From: Prunella strophiata
Taxonomy: Eukaryota > Chordata > Aves > Passeriformes > Prunellidae
DNA length: 64,000 bases
Reading direction: 5' to 3'
Assembly: GCA_036583965.1 (NCBI GenBank)
Contig: JAZBQD010000015.1
Coordinates: 27,440,310 to 27,504,309 of the forward strand
Made by a program: the position numbers and the translations under genes. Position 1 is the first letter of the stretch. The number at the start of each line of letters is the position of its first letter. This document shows positions 1-13,560 of the stretch, piece after piece. Under the pieces are notes generated by a model. The model worked only from the letters and a program-made list of their open reading frames with translations, made no database searches and had not been told where the DNA came from.

Positions 1-3000
1 CCCAGGGTCTTTTGTTCCCTTCAGAAGGGCATCTCATGTCATTTTTTCTTGATGGAAGCAGCTTGATACATGGTGTAGGATGACACAACCTCAAGACAAC
101 ATAGATTAAATTCTTTATTGTGCAGTTCCACTTGCAGAGTCTCATCTCTGTTGTGCACAGGCATGTGGGAAGCTGAGGCAGTCACAGAGAAGATGCGGCT
201 CTGTGTTGGTCAAAGATACAATAAAATTCCACTGCACATTTTTTAATTGTCCAAGAATCTAAATAATCTCAAGATTTTAACACTGAAAAAATATCATGTT
301 TAAATGAGAAAGGTTTTATGGTGTTCCAAAAAGGTTACACACATATCTAATTAATATAACACTCACTAAATTAATAAATTACTCATAGGAATAAAGTTAA
401 ATACTACAAATTTGCACCATCAGCTATCCTGTTTCAACAAACTAGGAGGACTGAAGGATTCAAAATGTACCTTGTGCATTTCAAACACAATGTTCTTTAA
501 TTAAAATCCAAAAATAAAATCCCATAAAGCCTTTACCAAAATTTTGTAACCAGACTTTTATTGTACTCAGGTTACAAAATAAAGTATTCTTTTTTCCCTA
601 GAAAATATGACACTCCCGTTAAATCCTTAAATTTAAAAACAAGTTTGGGAATACATTATGTAAAGATATAATCCAAATGTTTTCATATTCTCAAGGAAGT
701 AGTATCTCTGCCTATAATGTGAAAAGAAAATTAATGTTATTCTTTTCACAGGTCAAAAATCTCTTTGCGCAGCAATCTTACCTCCAACTGAGACAAATCA
801 GGTACTTTGATTTCAGAGAATATTGTGCCTCCTCCTTGACTGATACATTGGTAGTGCTTTTACTTAGAACTCAACTACATATTTCTGTTTTTGAAAAATA
901 CAGAACAAGGTTTCTGTTTATGTATTTAAATGACAAATAGATGAAGATGACACAAATATAAAGATGAAGCTTGATATATAGATGATACTACAAAATAGGT
1001 CATTATATTGGTTATTGCTATTTGGCACAAAATAGGAAAAGGGTTCTGTCTTTTTTAATGTAATGTCCTGTCTATAGTATTACCAATTTCTTTTACAGAA
1101 CACATTAAAATTTGATGTTATTTTTAGTTTTCAATCCTGTTTCTATGGAAACTATTATAGCTGCAGTTTGTTAAAACATTTGACAAATGTAACTCTATTG
1201 GTTATTATCAGATACATGTCCATAAAGGAAAAAAAACCTGAAAACTCAGTTCCATATCCAGCTATTCAAAAATCCTGATGATGTAAAGCAGTGAGCTTTT
1301 AGCCAAACTAAAATTCAGTAAAGATTGCAAAGGAAAGAAGAGCTTTCAAATTGCCATCATCTGCCACCACATGTTATCTAAAGGAAAAACTAAAGAACTT
1401 TCTTGGGAAATAAAAGAGTACTATTTTACTCAGGAATCTCAATTATTAAATAGAACTTTAGGAATGAGATATAGAACATAAATGTTAGTAAACTGAAGCT
1501 ATATTATTTAAATGGAAGATTGCAGTAGCATATTTACTGAGCACCTCGATTTCATTTGAAGATTCCATTCATCATGCATAATCTGACATTTCTTCTTCCA
1601 AAGCACTTATTTAAACTCATCATATCAGTGTAGGATCATATAATTTGGAAGGAAAGGAATTTTCAAAGGTGTATCACAAAAATGAGTGTACATTCTAGCA
1701 TATGTAATGATACCATCAGGTTATATCTTCATCTTGACTGCAGGCAGATTGAAGCTGCAAGTTTCAAACTAACATTTGCATTCTTATTTGATTAGTTGGG
1801 TTCAGGGGTTTTTTTTAAATAATTTTAAATATTTTAGCTTTATTATTACATTAAAGGCTCAGAGGCTTTTCTTAATTTTCTTTATCCATAATTTGTCAAT
1901 ATATTCAGTAAATGGTCAATTCAATACAATCTAGCTTCTCCAGGTAAGCATGACTTCAGGCACTTTCTAATGGTGTAGGGAAAATAGTCATATTTATGTC
2001 TTCCACAAACAGGAAAAAAATGTTATAAATATAATTAGTTTTATAATAAATTTTAAATATCATAAGGCATACATTATTCAATGTGCAGAAATACACCTGA
2101 ACTCTTTTTTCTGCTGACAAATGAAAAATATGTGATCTCAGAGAAACCTCACACTAATTTATTTAAAGTTGATGATACAGTTTTCTAAATATATATTAGA
2201 ATTTGTTTGCTGAGAATATCTGTGGAATCAGTTGGATTACACTCTTTATTTCTCTACAAATATACAGATCCAAATTCTGATTCTCTAGTGGAATATTTCA
2301 TATATTTCATATATTCATATATTCAGTGGAAAAATTCATATATATTAAAAAGAAAACAAAAAATCTACAACGTATTAAATCATTGAGATTAAAAATAGAC
2401 TGCAAGCAATAAGCTCAGGCAGTAGCGTTTTGAATGTTGATTCCAATATTTAAAACCAAGAATAATAATGTAAGTGGAAGAGTTGTTATTATCAAATACT
2501 AACCCCTAGATGATTAATCAAATATCATATCTGTAGAAATAAACAAACAAAAATTAAGAAATTAAATCAAGTCAAAAATCTGTTGTAAAGCACTGATCTT
2601 TTTTCCAGGAGTTGTGCAGAGGATTTAGTCATATGACCATTTTCTTAAAAGTAACCACCAGTTTATCATTTAGCAGTGCCCAGCATGTCTCCCTTACACT
2701 ATTCTCATTTTTATTCATACAATTTCCCCTGTTGCTAAGTGGTAAGAGGTGAGACTTTTCACTCAGTTAAACTTGGAGTCAATCTAGAAGACTACTGTGT
2801 TCTTTCCCATTTTACTATTTAAAAATTTCTCATTTGAAAAATAATCATGGGGAAAAAAAGCATATAACTCTGAGGTACTAGTATTCTAGGATTTCTTTAA
2901 CCATATGTTGTTGGTGAAAAAAGCCTGCTCAATTTGAGTTTGAATATCAAATATTAATATTTTCAGATAACTGAGATATTAGGTGACCTTACATCCAGCT

Positions 3001-4667
3001 TAATTCCCATGTTGATCCAAGATGCACTACTATCTTAAAAATGTAACTGCAAATTATTCATCCTTGAGACTTTTTGCTAAAATCAAGAACAGGGAATATT
3101 TTTTGTACATTGGTCCACAAGCACTTAGTACTACTAGCTGTTAAATCTGGTGGAGTTAATAAATTACCATCCATAGGAAAGCATTCATTTAAAAGAACAT
3201 GACTTGGTCTTCTCTTCTAGGAAGTTCAAGTCTGCAACTGTCAGGAGACAGACCATTCTGGTATTTAAAGACCAGGATCAGTGACAAGGTTTCTGAATGT
3301 TCACCCCTTGCTCCAAAAGCCACTCCCACCATGGTAGGGGTTTAATCTGTTATGTGGAAAGTTATTGAGCTTGTTCTGATGTTGATCATGAATAGGACAC
3401 CTTGTACATTATAGTTTATTGATGTTTATAAGAAAAAAAAATACACATGTGATAAATTCTAGGGACCATGACGTAAAATGCAAATTAAAATATTTTCATT
3501 TAATAAAATGGATGTTTATTCTTCTCTCTTGAACAGTAGCAGTTAGAAATGGGTATACGCAATTAGGATGAAGATATTCAAATTAGGAAAAGAAATATTT
3601 TAAAAGTGTACTATCAGAAATGATGAAAAAGCAAGAAATAGCAACTGTAACAGCAAGAAATAACAATGAACACTTTAAAATAATGATCATTGTTAATTAA
3701 TGCTGAATGACAATCCTCCAGAAATACTCATTCACAATAATAGTAAATGAGTTCATCATTGCTTTTATGAAACCAACATTAAGCCAGTGAATTGGGAGTA
3801 AAAGCAATTATGTACACTATGATATTTCTATTCCTCATTTTGTTTCTATTTTGTCTTCCCACAAGTTCAGTCCTCCAAACAAATTCATGATTAAATGAGT
3901 CCATGAGTACACATTATTCTTGTGCATAATTCCATGGAGTGAAATTTATGGAAATTCAGGAAGATTATATTAGTGATGAACCATTTGCAAATCAATTCTG
4001 TGGTCATATTCTTTATCTTGTCTATATTTGTAGTTCCTGCTAAGACATCTAAACTAGGAATTATCTCCATTCCTTCCAGACGCAAATGGCGCATAACTAA
4101 TTTGTGGCAAGCCAGAATTAAACCAGGTAGACTGAGTCAGACTAAGAAACAAGTCTGCCAGAACAGCTGTGGGTATCACTGTTTTTCCCTGGTGATTGTG
4201 TAGGCTGTTTTCTGTTTTCCTTCCATTTTAAATACTTGAAGATACAAAAATGTAAATCCAAACAAAAATATCTGATCATTAGAGCCCAGAGAGATAGAAA
4301 TATGTTGTTGTAGGAAGGAAAAAATTCATTAAGAAATACTTCAGTGAAAATAAGGAACCTCTGAAGAACAGGGATAGAGATGCCTGGCACTCACTCAGCA
4401 GCTCCATTGCTCCCTTCCTTAGCAGGACAGAGGGAAAGAAAATAGGTAAAAAAGAGCTCATAGGTCAAGGTAAAGGCAGTTCAATGAGAAAAGCAAAGGT
4501 CACATGCACTAAAAGAGGAAAGCAAACAAAAAGTTTTATTCTCTACTTCCCATCATTTGGCCACTGCCTGGGAAGTAGGGCCTCAGAACACTTAGCAGTT
4601 GCTCTAGAAGACAAATATCTTAATGATGGATGCCCCCCTCTCTCTCCTTTCTCTCAGCTTTCATTAC
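1..4667. other. AT-rich non-coding stretch, no gene recognised
   Basis: No open frame here exceeds about 100 codons and none resembles a known protein. The sequence is AT-rich with few CpG dinucleotides and carries no recognisable transposon. A short cluster of TTCATATAT-type repeats lies near 2298-2345. I see no RNA gene. Confidence 0.7.
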
Positions 4668-4691
4668 AATTATTATTATTATTATTATTAT
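4668..4691. repeat. (ATT)n microsatellite
   Basis: A perfect trinucleotide run of about eight ATT units lies about 125 bp from the 3' end of the neighbouring CR1 copy. It is short enough to be an ordinary polymorphic microsatellite. Confidence 0.9.
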
Positions 4692-4814
4692 GCCATATGG
4701 TATCCAATATTACTTTGGCCATCTGTCCTGGCTGTGTCCCCTCCCAAACTTCTGTCCACTCCAAATTTAATAAAAGCTAAAATGCTAGGATGTTTAAATT
4801 TAAGTTTGATATAA

Positions 4815-5850
4815 TTTCACAGAAGCACAAAATATGCTGAGTTGGAAGGGACTCAAAAGGATCATAAAGTTCAACTCTTGGCCCTGCATGCAACACCCCA
4901 AGAGTCCCATAATGGGCCTGAGAGTACCCTTCTGCCTTGACTGCTAGACTTCCAACATTTGGGAATTGCCTGCTCCTGTATGCTTAGGATGTGATATTTA
5001 AAGTCACCAACATTCACAGACCCCAGCACCTGCAAAAACATTTTCCCAGGAGACTTTATTCACTAATTCCCTGAGCAGCCTGAATCAGGTCACCTCACTT
5101 TCCAAGTTGAGGTTTTGCTGGCACTTTTACCCTTGTAAATGGGGATTTTAAACTCAATCACTTCATGGTCCCTGTGGCCAAGACAGCCACCAATCTCCAC
5201 TGTGCTTGAAAAGGAATAGTTTAAGGAGGAAATCCTTCTGAGTTAGCTCCCTTACAACCTGTTGCATAAAGCTGTCATCAAGGCTTTTTAGGAATCTTCT
5301 GGCCCAGATTGTACCAGCTGTGTGATGTTCCCAGTTAATTTCTGGCAAGTTGAAGTCCCCCATAAAGGACAAGGGCAGTTGACTTGGAATTGTACCTTAG
5401 TTCCTCAAAGAATAATTCATCAGTGTCAGCTAGGAGGCTAGGTGGTCTTTTAGTACAATCCCACAATGACACCCACATTACTTGTTTGCTCCTTGGTCCT
5501 CACCCAGAGTCTCTCAACAATGCCACTGACCACTGTGAGCTCCATACATTCTAACTCTTCTACAACATGCAATGCCAGCTCCCCCCTTCTGCCCATCATA
5601 TCCCTCCTGAAGAGCCTGCAGCCACCCAACAGGGCTCTCCAGCCACAGGAATCATCCCACTCATGCCAAGGATGTCAAATATTTGGTACTAGGCCAAACT
5701 TCAAGCTCAGTGTGTTTGTTCCATGTGCTGCATGCATTAGTATAGAAACATTTCAGATTTGTAGCCAACACCTCTTGAAGCAGATTGTTGAGGGACCCCA
5801 TTAATGCCTATTTTCTCAAGTTAGTCAGAGTCTCATTTCTTCTGCCTGAA
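4815..5850 (-). mobile_element. CR1 LINE fragment: ORF2 start and endonuclease joined to the 3' end, reverse transcriptase missing
   Basis: CR1 is a non-LTR retrotransposon whose ORF2 encodes an APE-type endonuclease followed by a reverse transcriptase. On the minus strand, from about 5757 downwards, the translation follows the CR1 ORF2 layout: an LKCFYTNA-like start, a LFRRDMMGRRG-like block (about 5590-5630), VGVIVG (about 5455-5475), then GDFNLPEINW and ARRFLKSLDD (5163-5372). GHRDHEVIEFKI follows near 5145-5185 in another frame, and a SWENVF/QEQAIP-like segment lies near 4960-5050. After about 4930 the sequence switches to the CR1 3' terminal segment, recognisable on the plus strand as GAGTTGGAAGGGACTC and ending with a CACAGAAGCACA motif near 4818. 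About two kilobases that would encode the reverse transcriptase are absent. Frameshifts (for example near 5190) and stops show the copy is dead. In the catalytic SDH motif the serine is arginine. The 5' limit is approximate. Confidence 0.88.
5163..5372 (-). pseudogene. CR1 ORF2 endonuclease segment (broken)
   Basis: This is the longest open piece of the decayed CR1 ORF2. Its start MGDFNLPEINWEHHTAG is the APE-endonuclease core of avian CR1 elements, in which the aspartate and asparagine of GDFN belong to the active site. It continues with ARRFLKSLDDSFMQQVV, the usual next block. The frame then ends in SWPQGP. The expected GHxDHE block continues on the same strand in a shifted frame just beyond, so a small indel separates them. 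The piece is about 70 residues of a protein normally near 900-1000, so it cannot be functional. It belongs to the CR1 fragment around it and is not a host gene. Confidence 0.85.
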
Positions 5851-7252
5851 CACATCTGCCATCACTTGCTCTGTGTCTGTGTGATTCTGGCTATGTGACA
5901 CAGGAGCTCTGAGAGATCTCTGTCACTACAGACCTGTTCAGTGTCTCACTGTAATCTCAGATGGCATCTGATGCCTTTGCTTAGGCAAAGTATACATGCC
6001 CGTGTGTCAAATCAGCTGATGCTGAAAAGTATGGGCCTTAAAGAAGTTGCTACAATTGAGGGTTGAGGGGAAATTCACATTTTGCCTCAGTTGAAGACAA
6101 GCTGAGATTTGTGCAATCATTTTATTATTCAATCTACTAGGCATACACTACAGCCTAATGCAAATAAGAGTGCTAAAATAAAAATCACTTCATCAGAAAT
6201 TGCATAAACTCTGTGTTATTATGTAAGGGAAAGTTTCAAAAATGAAAAAAAGAGTTTGCATAAAGTGTATTTACCACATATCCTGTAGTCCCTATCATAA
6301 AAGATGTGGAGTCTATAACTGCAATTAAACTGTAGTCAGAAGTCACCTTGCTTAATTTTTAACATGATTAATGATCACCACAGTAATATCTATTTTGTTG
6401 CCATACTGATGATATTACTATTCTAGGACATACAGAAAAGTGTCCCTCAAAGCTTGTTCTGTACATATGCTTATTTTAGCATATGATTGAAACACTAGGG
6501 GAAAAAAGCTCTTAGCTAATATAGAGTTTAATCTTTTATTGATTAAAGATAATAATGGATTTAATGAAAGCAATATCCTATGTATCATATCTTATATAAT
6601 ACTTTGGAAATTAAGTTTTGCATTCCTGACTTCCCTTTTAAGACTTCACTGCTTATTTCTCTCTGGTATTCTCTTTGAAATAATCAGTCTACTGCTGAAA
6701 TTCCAATCAGTGTTGCAATTTAAAAACCAGGTTCACATTAACATCATTTCAGGCCATCTGTTCTGGTTGAAATAAATTGAAGATATGATTCTAAATGCAA
6801 ACCAATTTTAACATAATACTTTATTTAAGAGTTAAAAGCAGAAAATCCATATTTCCACATAAATCATCCCTAAGGAGATAATAGTAATGCTTCAATTTAA
6901 ATGACAGTTTAATCTTGCTATATTATGCTATATTTTCCATCCTTCCAAAAGTTAGAAAGGAACATGCATCCTGCCTATTACTATAAGCACATACATTTTT
7001 AGTCCTTCTTTCTGAACAAAAATTTCCCCCCACTTAGATAAAACCCTGAAATTTGTTTCAAAAACTAAGGGCATTTTTCAAAGACTGACTGCTTCTTGAA
7101 ACAAAAAAACACATCACAAAGAAATGAGAACAAACAAATGCATTTTCCCCCCACTTTAACTCCTAGGAAAAAAAAAAAATTTATCAGGTGGCTTTTAGGG
7201 CTTTTAATTGTGCACACAGGTTGGCTTATAAAGAAGCAGTAAATAACATATA
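5851..7252. other. AT-rich non-coding stretch
   Basis: I see no gene, RNA or identifiable transposon. CR1-derived sequence may extend a little past 5850 at the left edge, but the match fades. Confidence 0.6.
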
Positions 7253-7310
7253 ATTCACAGAATTCACAGAATGACCAGGTTGGAAGACACCTTCAGGATC
7301 ATCGAGTTGT
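7253..7310 (-). mobile_element. CR1 LINE 3' tail (short)
   Basis: On the plus strand this reads CACAGAATGACCAGGTTGG, AAGACACCTTCAGG, then ATCATCGAG. That is the reverse complement of the conserved 3' end of avian CR1 elements, including a duplicated AATTCACAG terminal motif. Only about 55 bp survive, as expected from the extreme 5' truncation of CR1. The right edge is uncertain because it runs into a GTTGTTCAA repeat. Confidence 0.75.
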
Positions 7311-10300
7311 TCAAGTTGTTCAAGTAGTGATGCCTAAAAAGCCATCTTACTTTTGAGGTTTCATTCCATTTGTCAAGTACTTTATTTCAATGTAAACTAT
7401 TTTCCAGTGACAAAATCAAAATACCTGTACCACAAATTTTAAGAAATTATTAAAATCCCTTTCGTTATGTTCTTAAGAAAAATATTCTCTCTTGTCCTAT
7501 GCTTGGGGTTTTTGATCAATTTAAGAAAGAGTAGACCAAGTACTATGTATTTATTTATACAGAAAATAGCATTAAATGCCCTATAAAACAGTTTGGTCAG
7601 TGACCAATCTGTTTGCATTTCAGGCTGGTAAGTTTAATTTTGGTATTTCCATGGTTCATGATTATTATTTAGAATAAGAAAGAATAAAGAGTCACTTCTC
7701 AAACTATACTTGATACAGCTGCACCCTAGACAGAACAGATGGTGCATCTCAAACGACATTGGATATCAAGTGCAAACAAGTGAGTGAAGTTCCTCTTCAG
7801 TGGTGAGGTCTAAATTCTGCAGAATATGTGGAACAAATCAATCCAAAGTACATCACAATATCAGCTTCTGTAATGGATTGTATAATCACCCTCATTTTAA
7901 TTGTCTTGTTCACAATGGAATGTCATGTTTATTTTCCTCATACTAAAAATTTGAGACCTCTCAAATGAGGAAAATATTTTCTTCCATTTCTCTGTTTATC
8001 TAAAACTAAACCAAACAAATTGAATATTCCTCCCTTTTTTAATTTACCAAATTATAATAAAAAAGAGAATATTTTTGGCTCTTATGAAACCCATATTTTT
8101 ACTATTATGTCAGAAAAAGCAACCAGGTACCTCAAATTTCACAGCAAATCTAAACTGATTCCTACTTAAATTTTCTTTTTTCTAGATCACAATAAGAAAT
8201 TTATTAGAAATTTGTAAAATTAAATTAATTTTTTAATAATTTACATCCTCTCTTCCTTAAAAATATAAACTAAAATGGAGGTTCTTTATTTTTTCAGAGT
8301 CAATTTATATTCAACCAAAAGGACAATTTTAATTCATCCTCAGAGTGAATCTCCCTCTATTATTTTTGCCAGTTACATCAGTAAAAAGAATAAAAATAAA
8401 GCAAAATATATTTTTTGTTTGTAGATTCTTTTCCTATTTTTTAAAATGGCAGACAATTTCAATTACTTCTACACAGTTATAAAACTCACTCAACTTCTGA
8501 AGTTGCAAATTCTTTTCTCCACACATGAAAGACAATGAAAAAAGACAACAAAAACTTGCAGTTTATATTCAAATATAATTTTTAAATATAAGGTGATTGA
8601 GATGTTCTAAAAATATTCTATATTGACATTTAATTGGTGATCACTCTGCATGTCACTAGTGAGACTGTATTTGTTTCTGATCATCACCCCAGATAGAAAA
8701 TTAAGGGAAAATTCAGAGAAAAAAAAAGAAAAATAAAGTGTTTAATGAATTAAAACAGAACAAAAGGCCAAGGAGCACCAGGAGGTAACTGAGTGGATAG
8801 CTCTTTTAGAATGCAGTGGTAACCTTCAGTGGCTTGCATTCCTGGCAGCCTTTTGTGCCTTTGAACGCTTTCCTTATAAGACTCAAGGGCAGAAATTTGT
8901 GTAAGTTATAGGAGGCAATGTAAGCACATTTATTTCTGACACAGAAAACTGCTGTTGTAGGCTGTAGAAGAACCACTGCTCATGGTTTTAGAACAGATTA
9001 AGCACAGCTCTGGAAAATGTACTCTTTGAAACAATCCTGTAATGGCAGGAAGATGATAATTATGTAGTATGTGTGCCTACAGCTTGTGGAGAGAACATTC
9101 TTCATTTTCCAAATGACTAAGCTCACAGAGTTCTGCTCTTCTTATTCATGTTGAGTCAGTTGTAATTACTAAGCATTGGCTTGATGTCAGCCACTACTGA
9201 GACACCAAAACAGGAAAAATTCAATCTCTTGACCAAAAGGCCAAGAACCTTCCTTGAATCCTCACATATGTTCTGAAGTTCTCTCATGCATCAAATGTCC
9301 ACAGGGAATACTTCATTCAGTACTGCAGGCCAATGAGATTAAGCCCCTGCTGACTCAGTGTAAAGACTGGAAAATTCCATTACATCTTACTTTTCTCCTG
9401 AAGCTTTGAAAAAAGTCTGCAGGGTTTTTTCTGATTTATGTTAGATTTGGCAAGCAAGGACCATGATTTTATCTTCATGGTTCTTAAGTGCTTAAGAGTG
9501 CATGTTATACAACCAGTGTGAATTTACAAAGTGTTAAGAAAGTAATTCAAGAGTCCATTTTATAACCACCCCCTTCCTTTCTATCACTGAAAATGTCCTT
9601 TTCTAGGGTTTAACTTTAAACTCAAATGTGAGATGGGGTGTTCTTTCCAGTTAATCTTCTCAAATGGCACAGGTCCTAATCCTTGCTTCAAAGGTATTGG
9701 TTCTGAGTACAAATGCTTTCTGAAACACTGAAGTATGGAATCTTCTTTTGCTTTACACTACCTGACACTGCTGCAGTTTATGGTTCACATCAAGTTCCTT
9801 GAAAAGTGGCTTTTTCTTTCATAGTTTTTTATTTGGTTGCTTTAGTTTTTGTTTGTTTGGGGTATTTGTCTATTTTGGTTTGGGTTTTTTTTCTTGTGGT
9901 CAAGCCAGACAAAACAAAGATATTCCAGCAGAATTAAGTTTCAGAGGAAATTCTAGCTCTCATAAAACAACTGAAGCCCATTCTTCTTTTTCACAACTAC
10001 ATAAATGACCAGCAAAGGAATTTTGTTGACTCCAGTGTTCTTTTTAACCTCTGAGAGTCTACTCAAATATTACATTATGTATTAGCAAAGAAATCTGAGG
10101 TAACTATAAAATACTTACGTAACTAATTTTTATATATTGGAATACACTGAGGACGGTTTTAAATATGCTACTTGTCTGTCTTTGCAAAATAACAACAAAT
10201 CCATGAATACTCTCATCAGTTTATTTAGATTATGTATAGTCCTGGTGGGAAGCAAAAGAAAAGCAGGGATGGATGTATAAGAAATTTTTCACCAGTATTC

Positions 10301-10641
10301 AGTACCCTTTTCCAGAATCTTTTCTTCATTTATCTGGTCCAGTCACAATATCATTTTCTGTAAAAATGACTTTGAGTTGGGCTATGGTAATAAAGCATTA
10401 TAAACCAGTGTGTTTGGGAGACAAAAGGGACATCCTATCTTATTTAATTAATGAAGAAATGACAGTTCTATTTACTTTTCCTCTCTGCATGATGAAGATG
10501 CCTTAGTAGACATCTTGATGCTTATTAGACCTCTTCATGTCTCACTGGACCAGATATTCTTCTCAAGGACATAAGTCAGAAAATATTTCTACACATTTCA
10601 AATTGAAGGTTTACTGTGGTCTTGTCAGTTAAGATAATTTG
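7311..10641. other. AT-rich non-coding stretch
   Basis: There is no recognisable coding sequence. A T-rich stretch near 9806-9900, of GGTTT and TTTG units, makes one 69-codon open frame that is compositional only. Confidence 0.6.
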
Positions 10642-10684
10642 TTTCCATTCCATTCCAACCCTTTAACATTCTATGTTTCTGTGA
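10642..10684 (+). mobile_element. CR1 LINE 3' tail (short)
   Basis: The sequence CATTCCATTCCAACCC followed by CATTCTATGTTTCTGTG corresponds to the last 40 or so bases of a CR1 element in plus orientation, ending in the diverged ATTCTATG/ATTCTGTG terminal repeats. It is short and old, so the family call is likely but the subfamily cannot be given. Confidence 0.6.
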
Positions 10685-12970
10685 AAAACCAAAGCCAACC
10701 ACGCATTTGCAACTTAAGTCTATTAAACCAAAATAGAATTTTCTCAGTGTCCATCTTCTCATAAGTCCACTGAAATTATGTGTCTTGAATATTAAAAATT
10801 ATAACTGGAACAAAAATACCTCTGCTGTCATAATTTCTCAAAATATCAGAATCTCATTGCATCAAAAGAAATGTGACCACCAGGCCAAGGGATGTGAGCA
10901 TGAAAGCAAGTTTCCCTGAGGGGAAAAATGAGCAGAAAGTGAATCCATTTTTGTACAGAGACTGGAAATTTTAGAGGGAGAAGAAAAAGTCCATATATTT
11001 TAGTAACATGAAAGATGAAGCGGTTACTGCATTGGGAAAATAACCTAAATGACCTTCACTTGCCTAAATTAAAACAATGAAAAGTCCCTGCTATTCCATG
11101 TAGCTTAAACTTTGGAATTAGTGCACAAATATTCAGCATTCAAGAGACTAAGTAGTTGAAATTTAGAACAGAAATTAGCAATGTCTGTTTCTAAAGTACT
11201 TGCAATTTAAAATTACCACCTGATTTGCAGATTTTGGCTTTCTTCCAAGCAATTGCCTTTGACTTAGCTTTTCTTTCCAAAGGTAAACAGTGCATGTAAT
11301 TTTACAGATAATTACCTATTTGCTGAATAGGAAGTGGATATTCAGGAGTTCTGTATTCAATCCCCTAAGACAGATGCTAGTACCATAGTATTGTTGTTCA
11401 GTAAGTCTTTCCCTGTCTGCTTACCAAGTTTGCATGGAGCAAAGCAGAACCCTGCATTTGGTTTCTCTTCAGCTTTGTGCTCTTTTCCTGTGCTCCATTG
11501 GTGGAAGGAGCAAGATGCTAGGGAGAGTCAGAATCCTGCCTATGGCTGTGGAAAGACAAGAACTTGGTGGGCTGAGCAGCTACATTTCCAAATGTTGCAC
11601 ACATTGCTGGACATTGTGATGACTGATGCAATTAATGTATCTGCACCACTTTGTTTTCTTTTAAGAATTAGTGTTATTTAATGTAACATGGTAATTAATA
11701 GATGAGCTTCATTATTACCTGCTAATATTGCATTTGCTTGATCAGCCATCATGCTGGTATCATGATGGATGTCATCAACAACCTCTGCAGTCAGAGAGCT
11801 GTTCATTTTGAAATTATTTTCTAACTTAGATTTAAAAAAACCCTTGACTTATTTTAAGATAGGCAAATAATAAAAATCAAGTGGCAAATAAGTATGTGAT
11901 TTCTGCTCTACAAAGTGACAGTGCAGAACAAATTTTAAATTGCTCAGAAATCAATTTTTCCTCAGATACTGAGCATTTGTAGAGTTATGTTCCAGTTTTT
12001 AAACTACTGAGTTCCTTAAAATCTAGTTTATCTTTCTGTTCTTAACATCAGTAAAATAAATACTATGTGTATTTCAAATATATATATGCATCTGTTGGCA
12101 TTGATAACAGTACTCTGGACAAACCAAATATAAAAAAACACTAGGTCTATTAGGAAGGATTTTGTACTGCACAGCTGAAGTAGGTATCTGAAATCTTTCA
12201 GTGTCCTGGAAACAATTTCTTATGCAAGTGCTGGGCATGAGATGGTCCACTATGATTTCATTGATTAGTATCAGAACAAATAGCAAAGGTAACAGCAAGC
12301 TTGCTTCCATTAAGCTCACCTTGTGTGGTGTAGAATTTAGTTTGGAGGTAAATGACTAAATTCCAGGAGACTATTGTCATATTTCAAAGTAATTTTGTTG
12401 CCCAGATGTGTTTAAATTTTAAAAAAAATGAAAAAATATAAGTTTTCCAGCTGCAGTACTGCACACTTAGATGTTAGATGCTGTTCCACACTCTGTTTGT
12501 AATCCAAATCCTTTGTTATTAGAGTATATTCCAGAGAACTAGCTTTGACATTAGCAAGAGAAAATCCTACTTTTAAGGACCTTCTAAAGTTTAGTAAATG
12601 AATACTAAAAAAAAAAAAAAAAAAATAGCTAGCACCACTTTTGTAATAGTTTATTCTATCATTTTGGAATTTTGTTTTAAATTTAATTCACTATTACCAC
12701 AAAAGCTTTTAATATTTATCATTATATATGTCATGTATTGCTGGACAGACAAAGTCAACAAAGAACCAACCCTACTTTCCCCAGGCACAATATTGATGTC
12801 TACAGGTCATATATGATGGAGATATTATAAAGTTCTCAAATAAATTCTAACAGCAGTGGTCAATGAACAGAAATATAAAAAGGAAAGAAAATTACAAGAA
12901 AAAATAAAGCATAATTTATCAAAAAATTATAATTTTAAGACTTGTATTCATAGAGGACTAAAAAGACAAA
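10685..12970. other. AT-rich non-coding stretch
   Basis: No gene is seen. The stretch contains an 8-bp-stem inverted repeat (11746-11768, arms CCATCATG and CATGATGG) and a 19-A run at 12607-12625. A 115-codon frame at 11334-11681 has no recognisable domain. Confidence 0.6.
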
Positions 12971-13031
12971 ATATGAGTCAAAGGTGAAAAAAATATGAAA
13001 AATATGAGTCAAAGGTGAAAAAAATATGAAG
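12971..13031. repeat. Tandem duplication, 31-bp unit, two copies
   Basis: ATATGAGTCAAAGGTG followed by an A-rich tail and ATATGAA occurs twice head to tail with a period of 31 bp. The copies differ only in the last bases. The near-identity suggests a fairly recent slippage-type duplication. Confidence 0.9.
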
Positions 13032-13560
13032 AATAGGGCCACTGATATCAGTTAATCAGAATGCTCCACTTGCCATACAGTATCCTGGACACCTGCTGTG
13101 TGTTACTAATGTCATTGTAATGCTGAATTTTTGGTCTGATTCTGTAAAGCAAGCCTCACATTCTTGTAACCAAAACAAAAGAACAAGAAAAGGAAGCGGA
13201 ACCACATCTTGCTAGATTTAAATTAGGTATATTTTAAAGAATATCTTAAAGATATACTGGTACCTTTCCTTTTTGAGAGAGGGAGAAAAATTCTCATCCA
13301 GAAATGTGATCTTATGAATTTGGCATCTTGCTGAACCTAAGGTGTTTAGAGATAAGGCTGTATAAATTGAATAATAGTTCATCCATAATTTATGTGGGGA
13401 AAAAAAAAGAAGAAAAACTTGTAAAGTGAGAAATGCAGCATTTATATTAATTTACAGCTCACAGTAAAGTTTCACATCTAAGCTGTAAGCAAGTAATAAG
13501 AGAAGGAATATGGAAATGCAGAGGGATTCTCAGCACAACCAGCATGCCTAATGCCTCAGA

